NCBI GenBank assembly: GCA_001829005.1
Contig: MIAG01000001.1
Location: forward strand, 1,021,007 to 1,085,006
Direction of reading: 5' to 3'
Length of the DNA: 64,000 bases
Source: Sphingobacteriia bacterium RIFOXYC2_FULL_35_18
GTDB taxonomy: Bacteria > Bacteroidota > Bacteroidia > Chitinophagales > Chitinophagaceae
Each line of letters begins with the position of its first letter. The first letter of the stretch is position 1. A program made the position numbers and the translations under genes. This document shows, piece by piece, positions 20,109-29,958 of this stretch. Under the pieces are notes generated by a model, which worked only from the letters and a program-made list of their open reading frames with translations, was not told the origin of the DNA and searched no databases.

Positions 20109-20178
20109 AATAGCCGTGAATACCGTTAAAAAACGGTTGCAAAGGTCGTTCATTTTAGATAAGTTCAAAGCGGCTATT
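20109..20178. promoter_or_regulatory. Nested inverted repeats in the divergent clpP / patatin intergenic region
   Basis: Outer AATAGCCG (20109-20116) / CGGCTATT (20171-20178); inner ACCGTT-aaaa-AACGGT (20122-20137). Confidence 0.45.
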
Positions 20179-20187
20179 TGTTAATAT

Positions 20188-21762
20188 ATGGCAGAAAACA
20201 CATTTCATATTGGACTTTGCATGGCAGGAGCTGTTTCTGCAGGGGCATATACTGCAGGAGTGGTAGACTATTTATTAACTGCTTTGGATCGGTGGGAGCA
20301 ATGCCGCGGTCAATCTGGGGTTCCAACCCATCGGATACAATTGTCTATTATAGGGGGTGCATCAGCAGGAGGGATGACCGGATTTCTTACCGCTGCAGCC
20401 ATTAACCAGCGGGCAAAAAATTTGTTTTATAAAAGCTGGGTAACCATGCAAAGCGATAATATGCTAGGCCCTCTTTTAGAATGCTCCGATTTAAATCAAA
20501 CAGGATTATTCAAGTCTTTTTTAAACGGAAACTTTGCCAATGAGCTGGCATCTGAGGCATTTTCTTATTCCTCCATTCATTGGAATGATACACCTGCTTA
20601 CATTAATCCCAAACTAAAAGTATTTGCAACTTTAACCAATTTAGAAGGTTTCAATTTTCCTATATCGTTTAATACAGATTTAAATTGGAAGAATCATTCT
20701 ATGTCGGTACACTATGACTACGCCTGTTTTCAGATGGCAAATAAAAATGGAACAAGCAAAGGTTGGATGCCTGTTAATTTTAGAACTGGGTTAAATACGA
20801 ATACTTTTAGAGATGCCGCATTGGCAACAGGTGCATTTCCACTTGGATTGGCAGCAAGAAATTTGAAACGACCATTGTATGCTATTAAAGAAAATAAATG
20901 GATTAATCAGGCAGGTTTAGTGTTAAATCAACAACAGCCCTATTATCATTCCTTACATGTTGATGGGGGATTAATGAACAATGAACCATTTGAAAAAGTA
21001 AGGGAGCTATTAAATGAATTGGTATTCAATGAAACAAAACAGGCCAATGATTTTAATCATTTTGGACAATTTAAAAGTACGGTATTAATGGTAGATCCGT
21101 TTCCAGGAACATTAAAGGAGCCCCTATTGCCGCAACAATCTGTGCTTGATATAGCAAAACATACTTTATATGCAATGATGCAACAAATGAAAGCTAAACC
21201 TGCACCAATTGCAGATATATTGAGTAAAAACAAAGCGGGCCAATTTTTAATTGCACCTGTTAGATACGATACAGCAAATAAAAGAATTGAAGGGGCTAAA
21301 GCCATTGCTTGTGGAGCTATCAATGGATTCAGTGGTTTTATTAGTCAAGATTTTAGGGAACACGATTATGCATTGGGGCAGTACAATTGTCAACAATTTC
21401 TTCGTAATCATTTCACCATACCTATTGAACATTTAGCAAAACATCCCATTTTTTCAAAAGGGTATCAAGGAATTGATACTAGCCCATATAGGTCTACCAA
21501 TTCCTCATCTATTCAAATAATACCCATTTTTGATGCGCAACAAAAACCCAGTCATTGGCCCATACTTAGTCAAGATCCAATTGCTTCTCAAAAATGGGCA
21601 TTACGTAAAAGAGTTGCCGCGCTTTCTAAAAGCATTCCACTAAAAGGGGTTAGCAAAAAATTATTTGATATAAGTGGATATTTATTTTTGAATCGAATGG
21701 TTGCAAAAAAACTTCATCAAATCATGTTGCAACAATTAAAGGAACATGAACTAATTAAATAA
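20188..21762 (+). CDS. Patatin-like phospholipase family protein
   Basis: GAVSAGAYTAGVVDYLL oxyanion-type start, GGASAGG nucleophile elbow, DGGLMNNEPF catalytic Asp. Confidence 0.86.
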   Translation: MAENTFHIGLCMAGAVSAGAYTAGVVDYLLTALDRWEQCRGQSGVPTHRIQLSIIGGASAGGMTGFLTAAAINQRAKNLFYKSWVTMQSDNMLGPLLECSDLNQTGLFKSFLNGNFANELASEAFSYSSIHWNDTPAYINPKLKVFATLTNLEGFNFPISFNTDLNWKNHSMSVHYDYACFQMANKNGTSKGWMPVNFRTGLNTNTFRDAALATGAFPLGLAARNLKRPLYAIKENKWINQAGLVLNQQQPYYHSLHVDGGLMNNEPFEKVRELLNELVFNETKQANDFNHFGQFKSTVLMVDPFPGTLKEPLLPQQSVLDIAKHTLYAMMQQMKAKPAPIADILSKNKAGQFLIAPVRYDTANKRIEGAKAIACGAINGFSGFISQDFREHDYALGQYNCQQFLRNHFTIPIEHLAKHPIFSKGYQGIDTSPYRSTNSSSIQIIPIFDAQQKPSHWPILSQDPIASQKWALRKRVAALSKSIPLKGVSKKLFDISGYLFLNRMVAKKLHQIMLQQLKEHELIK

Positions 21763-21763
21763 A

Positions 21764-21787
21764 AAAACCAACCCGAGGGTTGGTTTT
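21764..21787. terminator. Bidirectional terminator hairpin between convergent patatin and tig genes
   Basis: AAAACCAACCC / GGGTTGGTTTT inverted repeat flanked by A and T runs. Confidence 0.85.
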
Positions 21788-21808
21788 AAAATCATTCAAA
21801 AAACTAAA

Positions 21809-23173
21809 TTAGTGGTGATGATGCTCTAACTTCTTAGCGAAATCATCTGCGCTAATGGTTTCATCCTTTGCTTTAACTTGAGATTCCAATGCATCAAATA
21901 GTTTCTCTGCATTAATTCTATGATAACTATCTTCTACGAACTTCTTGTCTTGCATCATGCGATTAGCATAATCGTCTACCCATTGTTGGTTGTCGCCCAA
22001 TGCTCCTAACTGATTACCCATATAGCTAAACAATTGCATTTTAGCAAAATTGCGAATGTCTTCAGGTAATACTTCAATCTTGTTGTCTTGAGTTAATTTA
22101 CTGCTGATTAAAGTCCACTTTAATTGTTTAACAAATGACGGGAATTCTGCTTCTGCTTCTTCTGCAGTTTTAGGTTTTTCTCCTCCATTTTGCAACCAAC
22201 GTTTTAAGAAACTTTCAGGGAATTCCATATTGATATGGTCTACCAAGAAATGGTAAATCTGGTCTTGTATTTGATTGCGTGCAGACTGTGCGTAATACTT
22301 TTCAATTTCTGCTTTAATTTCATTTCTAAGATCAGCCTCCGTTTTGATTTGGTCGTTACCTGGATAAATTTGAACAAAAAGTTCTTCATTCAATTCTGCT
22401 TTCTCTACCAAACCAACTTTAGTGATTAATAAATTGAAATATTTATCCGCATCGTCTTTGGTTAATCCAAGGTCGGCTAAAATGGTTTCCGCTTCTTTGT
22501 CTTCAAAGGCTTTCTTGATTTGTAATAAAACCACATCATCCTTTTTCTTATCCATTAAATTCTTGCGAAACTTTTCTGCAAAGTATTTAACCAATACAGA
22601 GTTGTCTTTGGTAATACCGTTTTCTATAGGGTTACCTTTAGCGTCTGATTCAGTAAATGTTACATTCAATACATTGTCTTCGTTGGTAACTGTTTCGGGT
22701 TCAGTCATTTTTCCAAAACGAGTTTGTAGTCTAGCTACTTCATCATTGATCATTTCATCGGTTACTGTAACCACATATTTAGTTGCAGTAAATTTTGATA
22801 AGTCTACATCAAAATTTGGCTTTAATCCAATTTCAAAAGAAAATACATAATCAATTGGATTATTCATGTCTAAAACACGAGCATCGTTTTCTAAAGGTAA
22901 GGGCTGAGCAAAAATATCAATTTGCTCTTTAGCCATATAGGCATTCATTTCTTGTTCTACCTTACGTAGTACTTCGTCGGAAAATACACCCTGACCGTAC
23001 ATTTTTTTAACCAATCCAGTTGGAACCATTCCTTTTCTAAAGCCTGGGATATTGGCAGTTTTAGCATATTTCTTTAGGCTGGTTTCAAAACCTTTTAAAT
23101 AATCATCCTTAGTAAGGGTAACGGTAAGCTTATCATTTAATAAGCCAATGTTTTCTCTGGTAATTGTAGCCAT
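21809..23173 (-). CDS. tig: Trigger factor
   Basis: N-terminal LTVTLTKDDYLKGFETSLKKYAKTANIPGFRKGMVPTGLVKKMYG, C-terminal helical chaperone domain; ends KKLEHHHH. Confidence 0.93.
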   Translation of the reverse strand: MATITRENIGLLNDKLTVTLTKDDYLKGFETSLKKYAKTANIPGFRKGMVPTGLVKKMYGQGVFSDEVLRKVEQEMNAYMAKEQIDIFAQPLPLENDARVLDMNNPIDYVFSFEIGLKPNFDVDLSKFTATKYVVTVTDEMINDEVARLQTRFGKMTEPETVTNEDNVLNVTFTESDAKGNPIENGITKDNSVLVKYFAEKFRKNLMDKKKDDVVLLQIKKAFEDKEAETILADLGLTKDDADKYFNLLITKVGLVEKAELNEELFVQIYPGNDQIKTEADLRNEIKAEIEKYYAQSARNQIQDQIYHFLVDHINMEFPESFLKRWLQNGGEKPKTAEEAEAEFPSFVKQLKWTLISSKLTQDNKIEVLPEDIRNFAKMQLFSYMGNQLGALGDNQQWVDDYANRMMQDKKFVEDSYHRINAEKLFDALESQVKAKDETISADDFAKKLEHHHH

Positions 23174-23229
23174 ATAGGTGTTTTATAAACTTAAATTCGG
23201 GCTGCAAAGGTAGGGGATTCGCACAAAAA

Positions 23230-23250
23230 AACCACCTTAAAAAGGTGGTT
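23230..23250 (-). terminator. Terminator hairpin immediately downstream of tRNA-Leu
   Basis: AACCACCTT-aaa-AAGGTGGTT; on the minus strand it is followed by a T run. Confidence 0.8.
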
Positions 23251-23253
23251 AAG

Positions 23254-23335
23254 TGCGGATGATAGGGGTCGAACCTACATGCCTCGCGGCGCTAGATCCT
23301 AAGTCTAGTGCGTCTGCCAATTTCGCCACATCCGC
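23254..23335 (-). tRNA. tRNA-Leu (anticodon TAG)
   Basis: Reverse strand GCGGATGTGGCGAAATTGGCAGACGCACTAGACTTAGGATCTAGCGCCGCGAGGCATGTAGGTTCGACCCCTATCATCCGCA: acceptor GCGGATG/CATCCGC, anticodon stem CTAGA-ctTAGga-TCTAG, T loop GGTTCGACCCC. Confidence 0.95.
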
Positions 23336-23365
23336 ATTTTGGACGGCAAAAATAAGGGGATTTTT

Positions 23366-24109
23366 TTAAAAACGAACAGTAAACTTGGTTCCAATTTGAG
23401 GTTCACTGGTGCAATTAATGCTTCCACCCTGTTCTTCAATTTGGTTTTTGATTAAGTAAAGTCCAATGCCCTTACTATCGTAACCACTATGAAAGCTCTT
23501 TTGAAACTTGAATAATAAGTGTCCAAACTTGTTTAAATCGATTCCCAAACCATTGTCACTTACACTTAAATAATAATTTCCTTCATTTTCATAAGTGCTA
23601 ATATGGATAGCTGGTGGAATATTGGGTTTGGTGTATTTCAAGCTATTGCTTAGTAAATTGTATAATATGCTCTGTAAATATACTTTTGGATAAAGTATAT
23701 TGGTAACAGCAAGGTCCATGGTAATAACTGCATTTTTCTGCTGTATAATGTCTTGTAGTTGCAGTGACGCACTATTAATTACATCTTCAAAAACACAATC
23801 GGAAGCAGGAATGTCTTTCTCTAAGTGGATTTGAAGAATTTGAATTAATTCATTCAGGTTATTGGTTAAATCATTGCTGATTTTCTTTAAATAATCCATG
23901 GAGGCTTTTTTGAGCTCAGGATCGTCTGTATTTTCATACATTTCTAGCATCTTAGAAATATTGTGAGCTGGACCTCTAACATCATGGGTAATAATTCCAG
24001 CAAAATCTTTTAACTGGCTCACTTTTTTTTCTAGTGCATGTTGAATTTTGAGCAATTTTTTATTTTGCTCTTCTAGGCTTTCTGTCTCTACTTGGGTAGG
24101 GTTGATCAT
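23366..24109 (-). CDS. Sensor histidine kinase without an obvious membrane segment
   Basis: HisKA-like ITHDVRGPAHNISKML, HATPase NSLKYTKPN, DNGLGIDL, SKGIGLYLIKNQIEEQGG. Confidence 0.85.
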   Translation of the reverse strand: MINPTQVETESLEEQNKKLLKIQHALEKKVSQLKDFAGIITHDVRGPAHNISKMLEMYENTDDPELKKASMDYLKKISNDLTNNLNELIQILQIHLEKDIPASDCVFEDVINSASLQLQDIIQQKNAVITMDLAVTNILYPKVYLQSILYNLLSNSLKYTKPNIPPAIHISTYENEGNYYLSVSDNGLGIDLNKFGHLLFKFQKSFHSGYDSKGIGLYLIKNQIEEQGGSINCTSEPQIGTKFTVRF

Positions 24110-24208
24110 GGCGTATAATCGGCTGGGGGGAACGCCGGTACCTAAAATTAGGTATTTCTTTAAAAGGATTATGTTTTTATTAACTAATCGTCATTTGACG
24201 AAATATTG

Positions 24209-25462
24209 CTACTTTTTGAATGCAGAAAGAATGGCTTCAATGGTTTCATTCATCCCTTTTTGGTTAATCCATCTTAATATTACCACCAAATCATTTTCCT
24301 GATCAACGTAAATAATATTGTTCCCATTTCCAACATGTACAAATGCAGATGCAGGGGCAGCGGGTAAAAATTTTCGATTGGTGTTCAAGAAAAAATTCAT
24401 GTAACCATATTCAGGGTTAGCTGTTCCAGGTGTTCTTGCTTGTTTAAGCCAAGACTCAGACAGCAATTGTTGATTGTTCCATTTGCCATTTCTTAAAGTT
24501 AATAGGCCAAACCTAGCCATATCTTCTGCATGAATAAACATGCCTCCTCCCCAATGACCACCTCCACTAACAGCTTGAACGGGTTGACCGTCTAAAACAA
24601 TCCATGAGTTTCTATATCCAGTCCATCTCCAGGTAGTAGACGCTCCAATCGGATCCATAATATACTGCTTCAATACTTGCGGTAAGGGTTTTCTAAAAAC
24701 ACTGGTTACAGCTAGTGCCAAAGCATTTACCCTAACATCATTGTATTCATAAACGGTTCCAGGTACATTTCTAGTTCTATTCAACCATTTTTTGGGGTCT
24801 GCATCAGGTCTGTCTGCCCAATCAGGTTTACCCCATAATGTACCTTCCCAATCACTGGTTTGCCTAAGCATTGATTCCCATGTGATGGATTTATTATGGG
24901 GAGTATTAAAGGGTTGTAAGAGTTCTGATTGTTTAAATTGTTCAGCAGGTTTTGTAACCGGATTCAAAGCAAATAATTCTATCGGAGGAATATAAGGAGC
25001 CACGAAATCATTAACAGATGAAATGAGTTGTTGATCAACCGCCAATCCTACAACAGACGATAAAAAACTTTTTGCCACACTATGGGTCATATCGCATTTA
25101 AGTGGCGTTCCCCATTCAGCAATTTTGTATCCTTTGTAAATAATAATACCAGTTTGGTCGCCTCTATCTTCAAAAGGGCCAATACCATCTCCAAATGGTT
25201 CTTTCCCAAATGTTTTATAATGGTTCTCTTCCATACTGCGTGGATTGGGTGACTCCGATTCTTGCGCAATTTTGATGGCTTTTTGAATATCCAATGGAGA
25301 AAGTCCTAGACTTTCTGGACTTCTTTTTTCCCAAGCATTTGCTGTAGGATAATATACACTGTTCGTGATTGGCTTTTTAGATTGACCAAAACAACTAAGT
25401 GATAGAAGGAGGGCTGCAAATAAAAAACGATAATGCTTAATCATGAAATCCAAATTAAGCAT
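24209..25462 (-). CDS. Serine hydrolase (beta-lactamase / class C-like family), secreted
   Basis: Signal peptide, SVAKSF (SxxK), YNDVRVNALALAV (YxN), GGGHWGGGMFIHAEDMARFGLL, HVGNGNN. Confidence 0.85.
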   Translation of the reverse strand: MLNLDFMIKHYRFLFAALLLSLSCFGQSKKPITNSVYYPTANAWEKRSPESLGLSPLDIQKAIKIAQESESPNPRSMEENHYKTFGKEPFGDGIGPFEDRGDQTGIIIYKGYKIAEWGTPLKCDMTHSVAKSFLSSVVGLAVDQQLISSVNDFVAPYIPPIELFALNPVTKPAEQFKQSELLQPFNTPHNKSITWESMLRQTSDWEGTLWGKPDWADRPDADPKKWLNRTRNVPGTVYEYNDVRVNALALAVTSVFRKPLPQVLKQYIMDPIGASTTWRWTGYRNSWIVLDGQPVQAVSGGGHWGGGMFIHAEDMARFGLLTLRNGKWNNQQLLSESWLKQARTPGTANPEYGYMNFFLNTNRKFLPAAPASAFVHVGNGNNIIYVDQENDLVVILRWINQKGMNETIEAILSAFKK

Positions 25463-25482
25463 TATCGTTTATGTAAAGAAGT

Positions 25483-26727
25483 TTACCCGCGGTTTTGAGC
25501 AGACTTATGGTAACTAAATTTTCTTGTTCTATTTTGTTGCTGAGGTCTTCTATTGCGTTCAGGAAGTTTGAAACTGCCTACCACTGGAGCTTCTGAATGA
25601 TACGCATGATCTGTAACAACTGGTAGTTGAATCTTGATTAACTTCTGAATATCTTTTAAATAAGCCCTTTCTTCTCCATCACAAAATGATACAGCCATAC
25701 CACTTGCTCCTGCTCTACCTGTTCTGCCAATTCGATGAACATAGGTTTCAGGTACATTAGGAAGTTCATAATTAAAAACATGCGACAATAAATCAATATC
25801 AATTCCTCTAGCAGCAATATCAGTTGCTACCAAAATACGCGTTGATCCAGCTTTAAAATTGGTTAACGCACGTTGTCTGGCATTTTGTGATTTATTTCCG
25901 TGAATGGCTTCTGCAGTAATGCCTTGTTTAGTAAGATCTTTTACTACTTTATCAGCTCCATGCTTGGTTCTGGTAAATACCAATGCAGTTTGAATTTGCT
26001 GGTCTTTTAATAACTCATTCAACAAATGTTTTTTGTTTTCTTTCTCAACAAAATAGACTGCCTGTTCAATTTTTTCTACAGTAGATGACACCGGAGTCAC
26101 TTCTACTTTTGCAGGATTATGTAAAAGCGTTGCAGATAATTTTTCAATTTCTGGAGGCATGGTTGCAGAAAAAAACAAAGTCTGTTTTTTTGCAGGTAAT
26201 TTGGCAACAATCTTTTTTACATCGTTGATGAATCCCATGTCTAACATGCGATCTGCTTCGTCTAATACAAAAAATTGTATATCGTGTAAACGCACATGAC
26301 CTTGTTGCATTAAGTCTAATAATCGACCAGGTGTAGCTACTAAAATATCTACGCCATTGCGCAAGGCATTTACCTGATGAACCTGTGATACTCCACCAAA
26401 AATTACCTGGTGTTTCATTCTTAAGTTCTTGCCATATGCTGCAAAACTTTCATCAATCTGAATAGCCAATTCTCTTGTAGGAGTTAAAATAAGGGCTTTA
26501 ATTCCCTTGCTGTAATTTCCGCCTATTTGCGTTTTGCAAACCAATTGTAAAATAGGAATTGCAAAAGCGGCTGTTTTACCAGTACCGGTTTGGGCGCAAC
26601 CCAATAAATCTCTTCCAGCCAATGCCAATGGTATGGCTTGTTGCTGAATAGGGGTAGGATTTACGTACCCTTCTGTTTCGAGCGCATTCAAGATGGGCTC
26701 AATGAGTTCTAATTCTTTGAATAACAC
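25483..26727 (-). CDS. DEAD/DEAH box RNA helicase
   Basis: Q motif [48 protein letters not shown]. Confidence 0.95.
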   Translation of the reverse strand: MLFKELELIEPILNALETEGYVNPTPIQQQAIPLALAGRDLLGCAQTGTGKTAAFAIPILQLVCKTQIGGNYSKGIKALILTPTRELAIQIDESFAAYGKNLRMKHQVIFGGVSQVHQVNALRNGVDILVATPGRLLDLMQQGHVRLHDIQFFVLDEADRMLDMGFINDVKKIVAKLPAKKQTLFFSATMPPEIEKLSATLLHNPAKVEVTPVSSTVEKIEQAVYFVEKENKKHLLNELLKDQQIQTALVFTRTKHGADKVVKDLTKQGITAEAIHGNKSQNARQRALTNFKAGSTRILVATDIAARGIDIDLLSHVFNYELPNVPETYVHRIGRTGRAGASGMAVSFCDGEERAYLKDIQKLIKIQLPVVTDHAYHSEAPVVGSFKLPERNRRPQQQNRTRKFSYHKSAQNRG

Positions 26728-26843
26728 ATTATGTGATTTAAGTGAACACCTGAAATATCAAGTGCTATATAGCCTAACTATTGATGGGATTACCTTGTCA
26801 CTGAAGTAGATTCCAGTCTAACCGAGAGAGTATATGAATAGTG

Positions 26844-26851
26844 CAAAGCTA
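26844..26851 (-). promoter_or_regulatory. Bacteroidota-type -7 element (TAGCTTTG) for the DEAD-box helicase gene
   Basis: Minus strand ATTG-N20-TAGCTTTG, about 115 nt upstream of the ATG; the TA of the box lies in the TAG stop codon of the upstream GAF gene. Confidence 0.45.
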
Positions 26852-27325
26852 AACAATTTTTAATAAAGCAACAATTTGCTCTAAATAATGCTGGTCAATG
26901 TCATCAAATTGGTCGTAATCACTACTGTCTACATCTAATACTCCCCATACCATTCCATTTTTAAAAAGGGGTACTACTATTTCAGACTTTGATAAACTAC
27001 TGCACGCAATATGGCCAGGAAATTTTTCTACATCGGGAACAACCAATGTTTTTTCTTGTGCCCAACTTGTTCCGCAAACTCCCCTACCTTTTTGAATTCT
27101 GGTACAAGCAACAGGCCCTTGAAAAGGCCCTAATACCAATTCATTTTGGTCAACTAAATAAAAGCCTACCCAAAACCAACCAAACTGTTCTTTTAAAGCA
27201 GCTGCCATATTAGCCAAGTTGGCTATCAAATTATTTTCACCCTCTAATAGCCCTTTAATTTGAGGAATCAGTGCTTGGTATTGTTCCTCTTTTGTACCCT
27301 GAATAATATGTAAATCTTCTGCCAT
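26849..27325 (-). CDS. GAF domain protein, probable free methionine-(R)-sulfoxide reductase
   Basis: NLIANLANMAAALKEQFGWFWVGFYLVDQNELVLGPFQGPVACTRIQKGRGVCGTSWAQEKTLVVPDVEKFPGHIACSSLSKSEIVVPL matches the fRMsr pattern with conserved Cys. Confidence 0.9.
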   Translation of the reverse strand: MAEDLHIIQGTKEEQYQALIPQIKGLLEGENNLIANLANMAAALKEQFGWFWVGFYLVDQNELVLGPFQGPVACTRIQKGRGVCGTSWAQEKTLVVPDVEKFPGHIACSSLSKSEIVVPLFKNGMVWGVLDVDSSDYDQFDDIDQHYLEQIVALLKIV

Positions 27326-27348
27326 TATGCAAAGATAATCCTCTGTAG

Positions 27349-28848
27349 TTAATTGGCTTTGCGGAATAATTTTCCCAATTCCTTTTCTTCAGCCCAAATT
27401 ACCAGCCAAGTAAAAAGACCTATAAATATGAATCCAATCAAAATGCCTAACCATAAATGCGGGAAAAAATAGAGTATCAGTTTATGCAGTCCGTATAAGA
27501 GTAAAACAATTGCTAAATACGCAGTAAGTTTTTTGGTGGCGTAAGGAACAGGATAATGGTGCTGTCCCATATAATAGCTTACTATCATCATGAATAAATA
27601 GCATAAAAAAGTAGCCAATGCTGCACCTAAATAATGCAAGGAGGGAATCAGTAAAATATTTAATCCAATGGTAATTAGTGCACCTGCTACAGTAATCATG
27701 GCACCGTAATTATTTTTGTCGGTTAGCTTATACCAAACACTTAAGTTGTAGTAGATGCCTAAAAAAATATTTCCCAATGCCAATAAGGGAACTACCTGCA
27801 ATCCTTGTACCCATAATGGTTTATTAATGGCCAAAAAGAACCAACCAAATACTTCTATGAATAAGCTGATAAATAAAAACATAAAGCAACAAGCAATCAC
27901 AAAGAACTTCATCACACGAGCATACACTTTTTGTGCATTTTCTTCCCCTTTTTGTTTAAAGAAAAAAGGTTCTGCAGCCATTCTAAATGCTTGTATTAAA
28001 ATGGTAATTAAGACGGCCAGTCTATAAATATTTCCAAAAATGCCCAATTCATGTTTGGCTTCATCAACAGGTAGTTGAACTACATGTTGGTAAATTAATC
28101 TACTGAGCATATCATTTACCATTCCACCCATTCCTACAATAATTAATGGGTAACTATATTCCATTACTTTTTTAAATAGTGGAATACTAAATTGGATACT
28201 AATTTTTCTAAACTCTTTAAAGAGCAGTAAAAAAGTTAATATACTCCCTGCTAAATTGCCAATTAAGTAATAGCCAATTCCGATATTGTTATTGGTGAAA
28301 ATAGTCATCCAAGTATTAGGGTCTTGCTGAACTTTAAAGGGTATCCAACCAATAAATACTAAGACGACAATTAAATTTACGAGCACGCTCGACAAACGAA
28401 CAGCAGCATATTTTTTCGGTCTATTTTCTTGCCTCAATTTTGCAAATGCCAGCGTGCTTAGGGTATCGAAAAATAAAATACCAATCATCCAATGTATGAA
28501 TTCAGGATGTGATTGCAAATTGGCCCAGTGTAAAATTGTGCCACTAAAAAACCACAGTAATCCAGTAAACAAAAATGTTGAACCAATTAATGCAATAGAT
28601 AAAGTGCTGTATAGTTTATTGGGGTCTTCTTCTTTACTAAACCTAAAATAAGCTGTTTCTAAACCATAAGTAAATAAAACGTTTAAGAAGGGTATAATCG
28701 CATAAATCTGTGTTAGGTCAGCAGTTGTTGCTGGCTGAGCAAAAAACAATGGCAATGACAGATTCATTAGATAACCCAAGAATCTGCTGGCAATGGTTGG
28801 TACGCCATACCACAAAGTTTGCCCTGCCAATTTTTTTATCTCACTCAA
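27349..28848 (-). CDS. Polysaccharide biosynthesis / oligosaccharide flippase family membrane protein
   Basis: About 14 hydrophobic segments; N-terminal KKLAGQTLWYGVPTIASRFLGYLMNLSLP typical of Wzx/MurJ-superfamily flippases. Confidence 0.85.
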   Translation of the reverse strand: MSEIKKLAGQTLWYGVPTIASRFLGYLMNLSLPLFFAQPATTADLTQIYAIIPFLNVLFTYGLETAYFRFSKEEDPNKLYSTLSIALIGSTFLFTGLLWFFSGTILHWANLQSHPEFIHWMIGILFFDTLSTLAFAKLRQENRPKKYAAVRLSSVLVNLIVVLVFIGWIPFKVQQDPNTWMTIFTNNNIGIGYYLIGNLAGSILTFLLLFKEFRKISIQFSIPLFKKVMEYSYPLIIVGMGGMVNDMLSRLIYQHVVQLPVDEAKHELGIFGNIYRLAVLITILIQAFRMAAEPFFFKQKGEENAQKVYARVMKFFVIACCFMFLFISLFIEVFGWFFLAINKPLWVQGLQVVPLLALGNIFLGIYYNLSVWYKLTDKNNYGAMITVAGALITIGLNILLIPSLHYLGAALATFLCYLFMMIVSYYMGQHHYPVPYATKKLTAYLAIVLLLYGLHKLILYFFPHLWLGILIGFIFIGLFTWLVIWAEEKELGKLFRKAN

Positions 28849-28884
28849 AATAATAGTCTAAGGGTCAAAAATAAGGTATTGTAA

Positions 28885-29958
28885 TCAGTTGTGTTGGTCT
28901 AATGGAGGATTGCTGTTTACACCAATTCCAGGCTCTGAAAATCGGGGGTCTTTTAAAAACACCGAATCTGTAAGTGTTTGTAGAAAAGCCCTTAGTTGTC
29001 CTATCTCATAATTACTTAAAGGGAGTTTATTTTTTAAAAGGACATCTGTAGTAGGACCAATTTGCATATTGTTTCTATAATGTTCAAAAACATTGATCAA
29101 CGAAAAAAATCTTCCATCGTGTCCATAAGGGAAACTCACTGAAACATTTCTTAAACTAGGTACTCTAAATTTTAGGGAATCAGCCGCATCATTGGTGATG
29201 GTCATTCTTCCTAGATCTTTTAAAAAAGGTTCTAGCGGCATTCCAGTATTTCTATAACTATAATCAGTAAATAAAGGCGCTGCATGGCATTGAGCACATT
29301 TCGTTTTAAAAATGTCATGCCCTAATTTTTCGGACAGTAAAAAACTGTCTTCTCCACGCATGACCCTGTCGTATTTACTATTGCTGCTAACCATTGTTAA
29401 TAAAAACTGACTCAATGCTTTTCCGAGTCTTTGTGTATTAATGGTTTCGTCTCCAAATGCTGCTTTAAACAACTTAGGATATTGTTTATTTTTTTTGAGT
29501 TTTGTTAATACATTGTCAATGTCTTCTCCCATTTCATTGTGTGCAGTAATGGGTGCCAATGGTTGTAGGTCTAAGTGATTGATGCCACCGTCCCACATGA
29601 ACTCTTTTTGCCAAGCAAGGTTAAATAATGCGGGTGCATTGCGAGTTGTTAATGCATTTTCAAGCCCGTGACTTAATGGATGATCATAGCTGTTAAATGC
29701 CCCAAATTGTTGGTGACAACTGCCACATGATATGGTTCCATCTTTGCTTAATTGACCATCATAAAACAATCGTTTTCCCAAGGCAATGCCTTCTTCGGTT
29801 AATGGATTTTTGCTAAAATCGTATACGGGTTTTGGCCATCCTTTAGGAACTGTAAAGGGTACTCTTTTAGCAGTGGATACGTTTTTATTAATACCAATAA
29901 ATCCTGCACAGATTATTACAAGTAATATGATGAAAAATATGGTTCTTTTTAGTTGCAT
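28885..29958 (-). CDS. Di-heme cytochrome c peroxidase (MauG/MbnH-like)
   Basis: Two CxxCH motifs (CGSCHQQFGAF, CAQCHAAPLF), LGKRLFYDGQLSKDGTISC, RNAPALFNLAWQKEFMWDGG, RVPSLRNVSVSFPYGHDGRF. Confidence 0.9.
   Translation of the reverse strand: MQLKRTIFFIILLVIICAGFIGINKNVSTAKRVPFTVPKGWPKPVYDFSKNPLTEEGIALGKRLFYDGQLSKDGTISCGSCHQQFGAFNSYDHPLSHGLENALTTRNAPALFNLAWQKEFMWDGGINHLDLQPLAPITAHNEMGEDIDNVLTKLKKNKQYPKLFKAAFGDETINTQRLGKALSQFLLTMVSSNSKYDRVMRGEDSFLLSEKLGHDIFKTKCAQCHAAPLFTDYSYRNTGMPLEPFLKDLGRMTITNDAADSLKFRVPSLRNVSVSFPYGHDGRFFSLINVFEHYRNNMQIGPTTDVLLKNKLPLSNYEIGQLRAFLQTLTDSVFLKDPRFSEPGIGVNSNPPLDQHN

Noticed and set aside
22422-22850. 142-aa plus-strand ORF antisense to trigger factor
   Set aside because: Ser/Asn/Leu-rich shadow ORF within a conserved gene.
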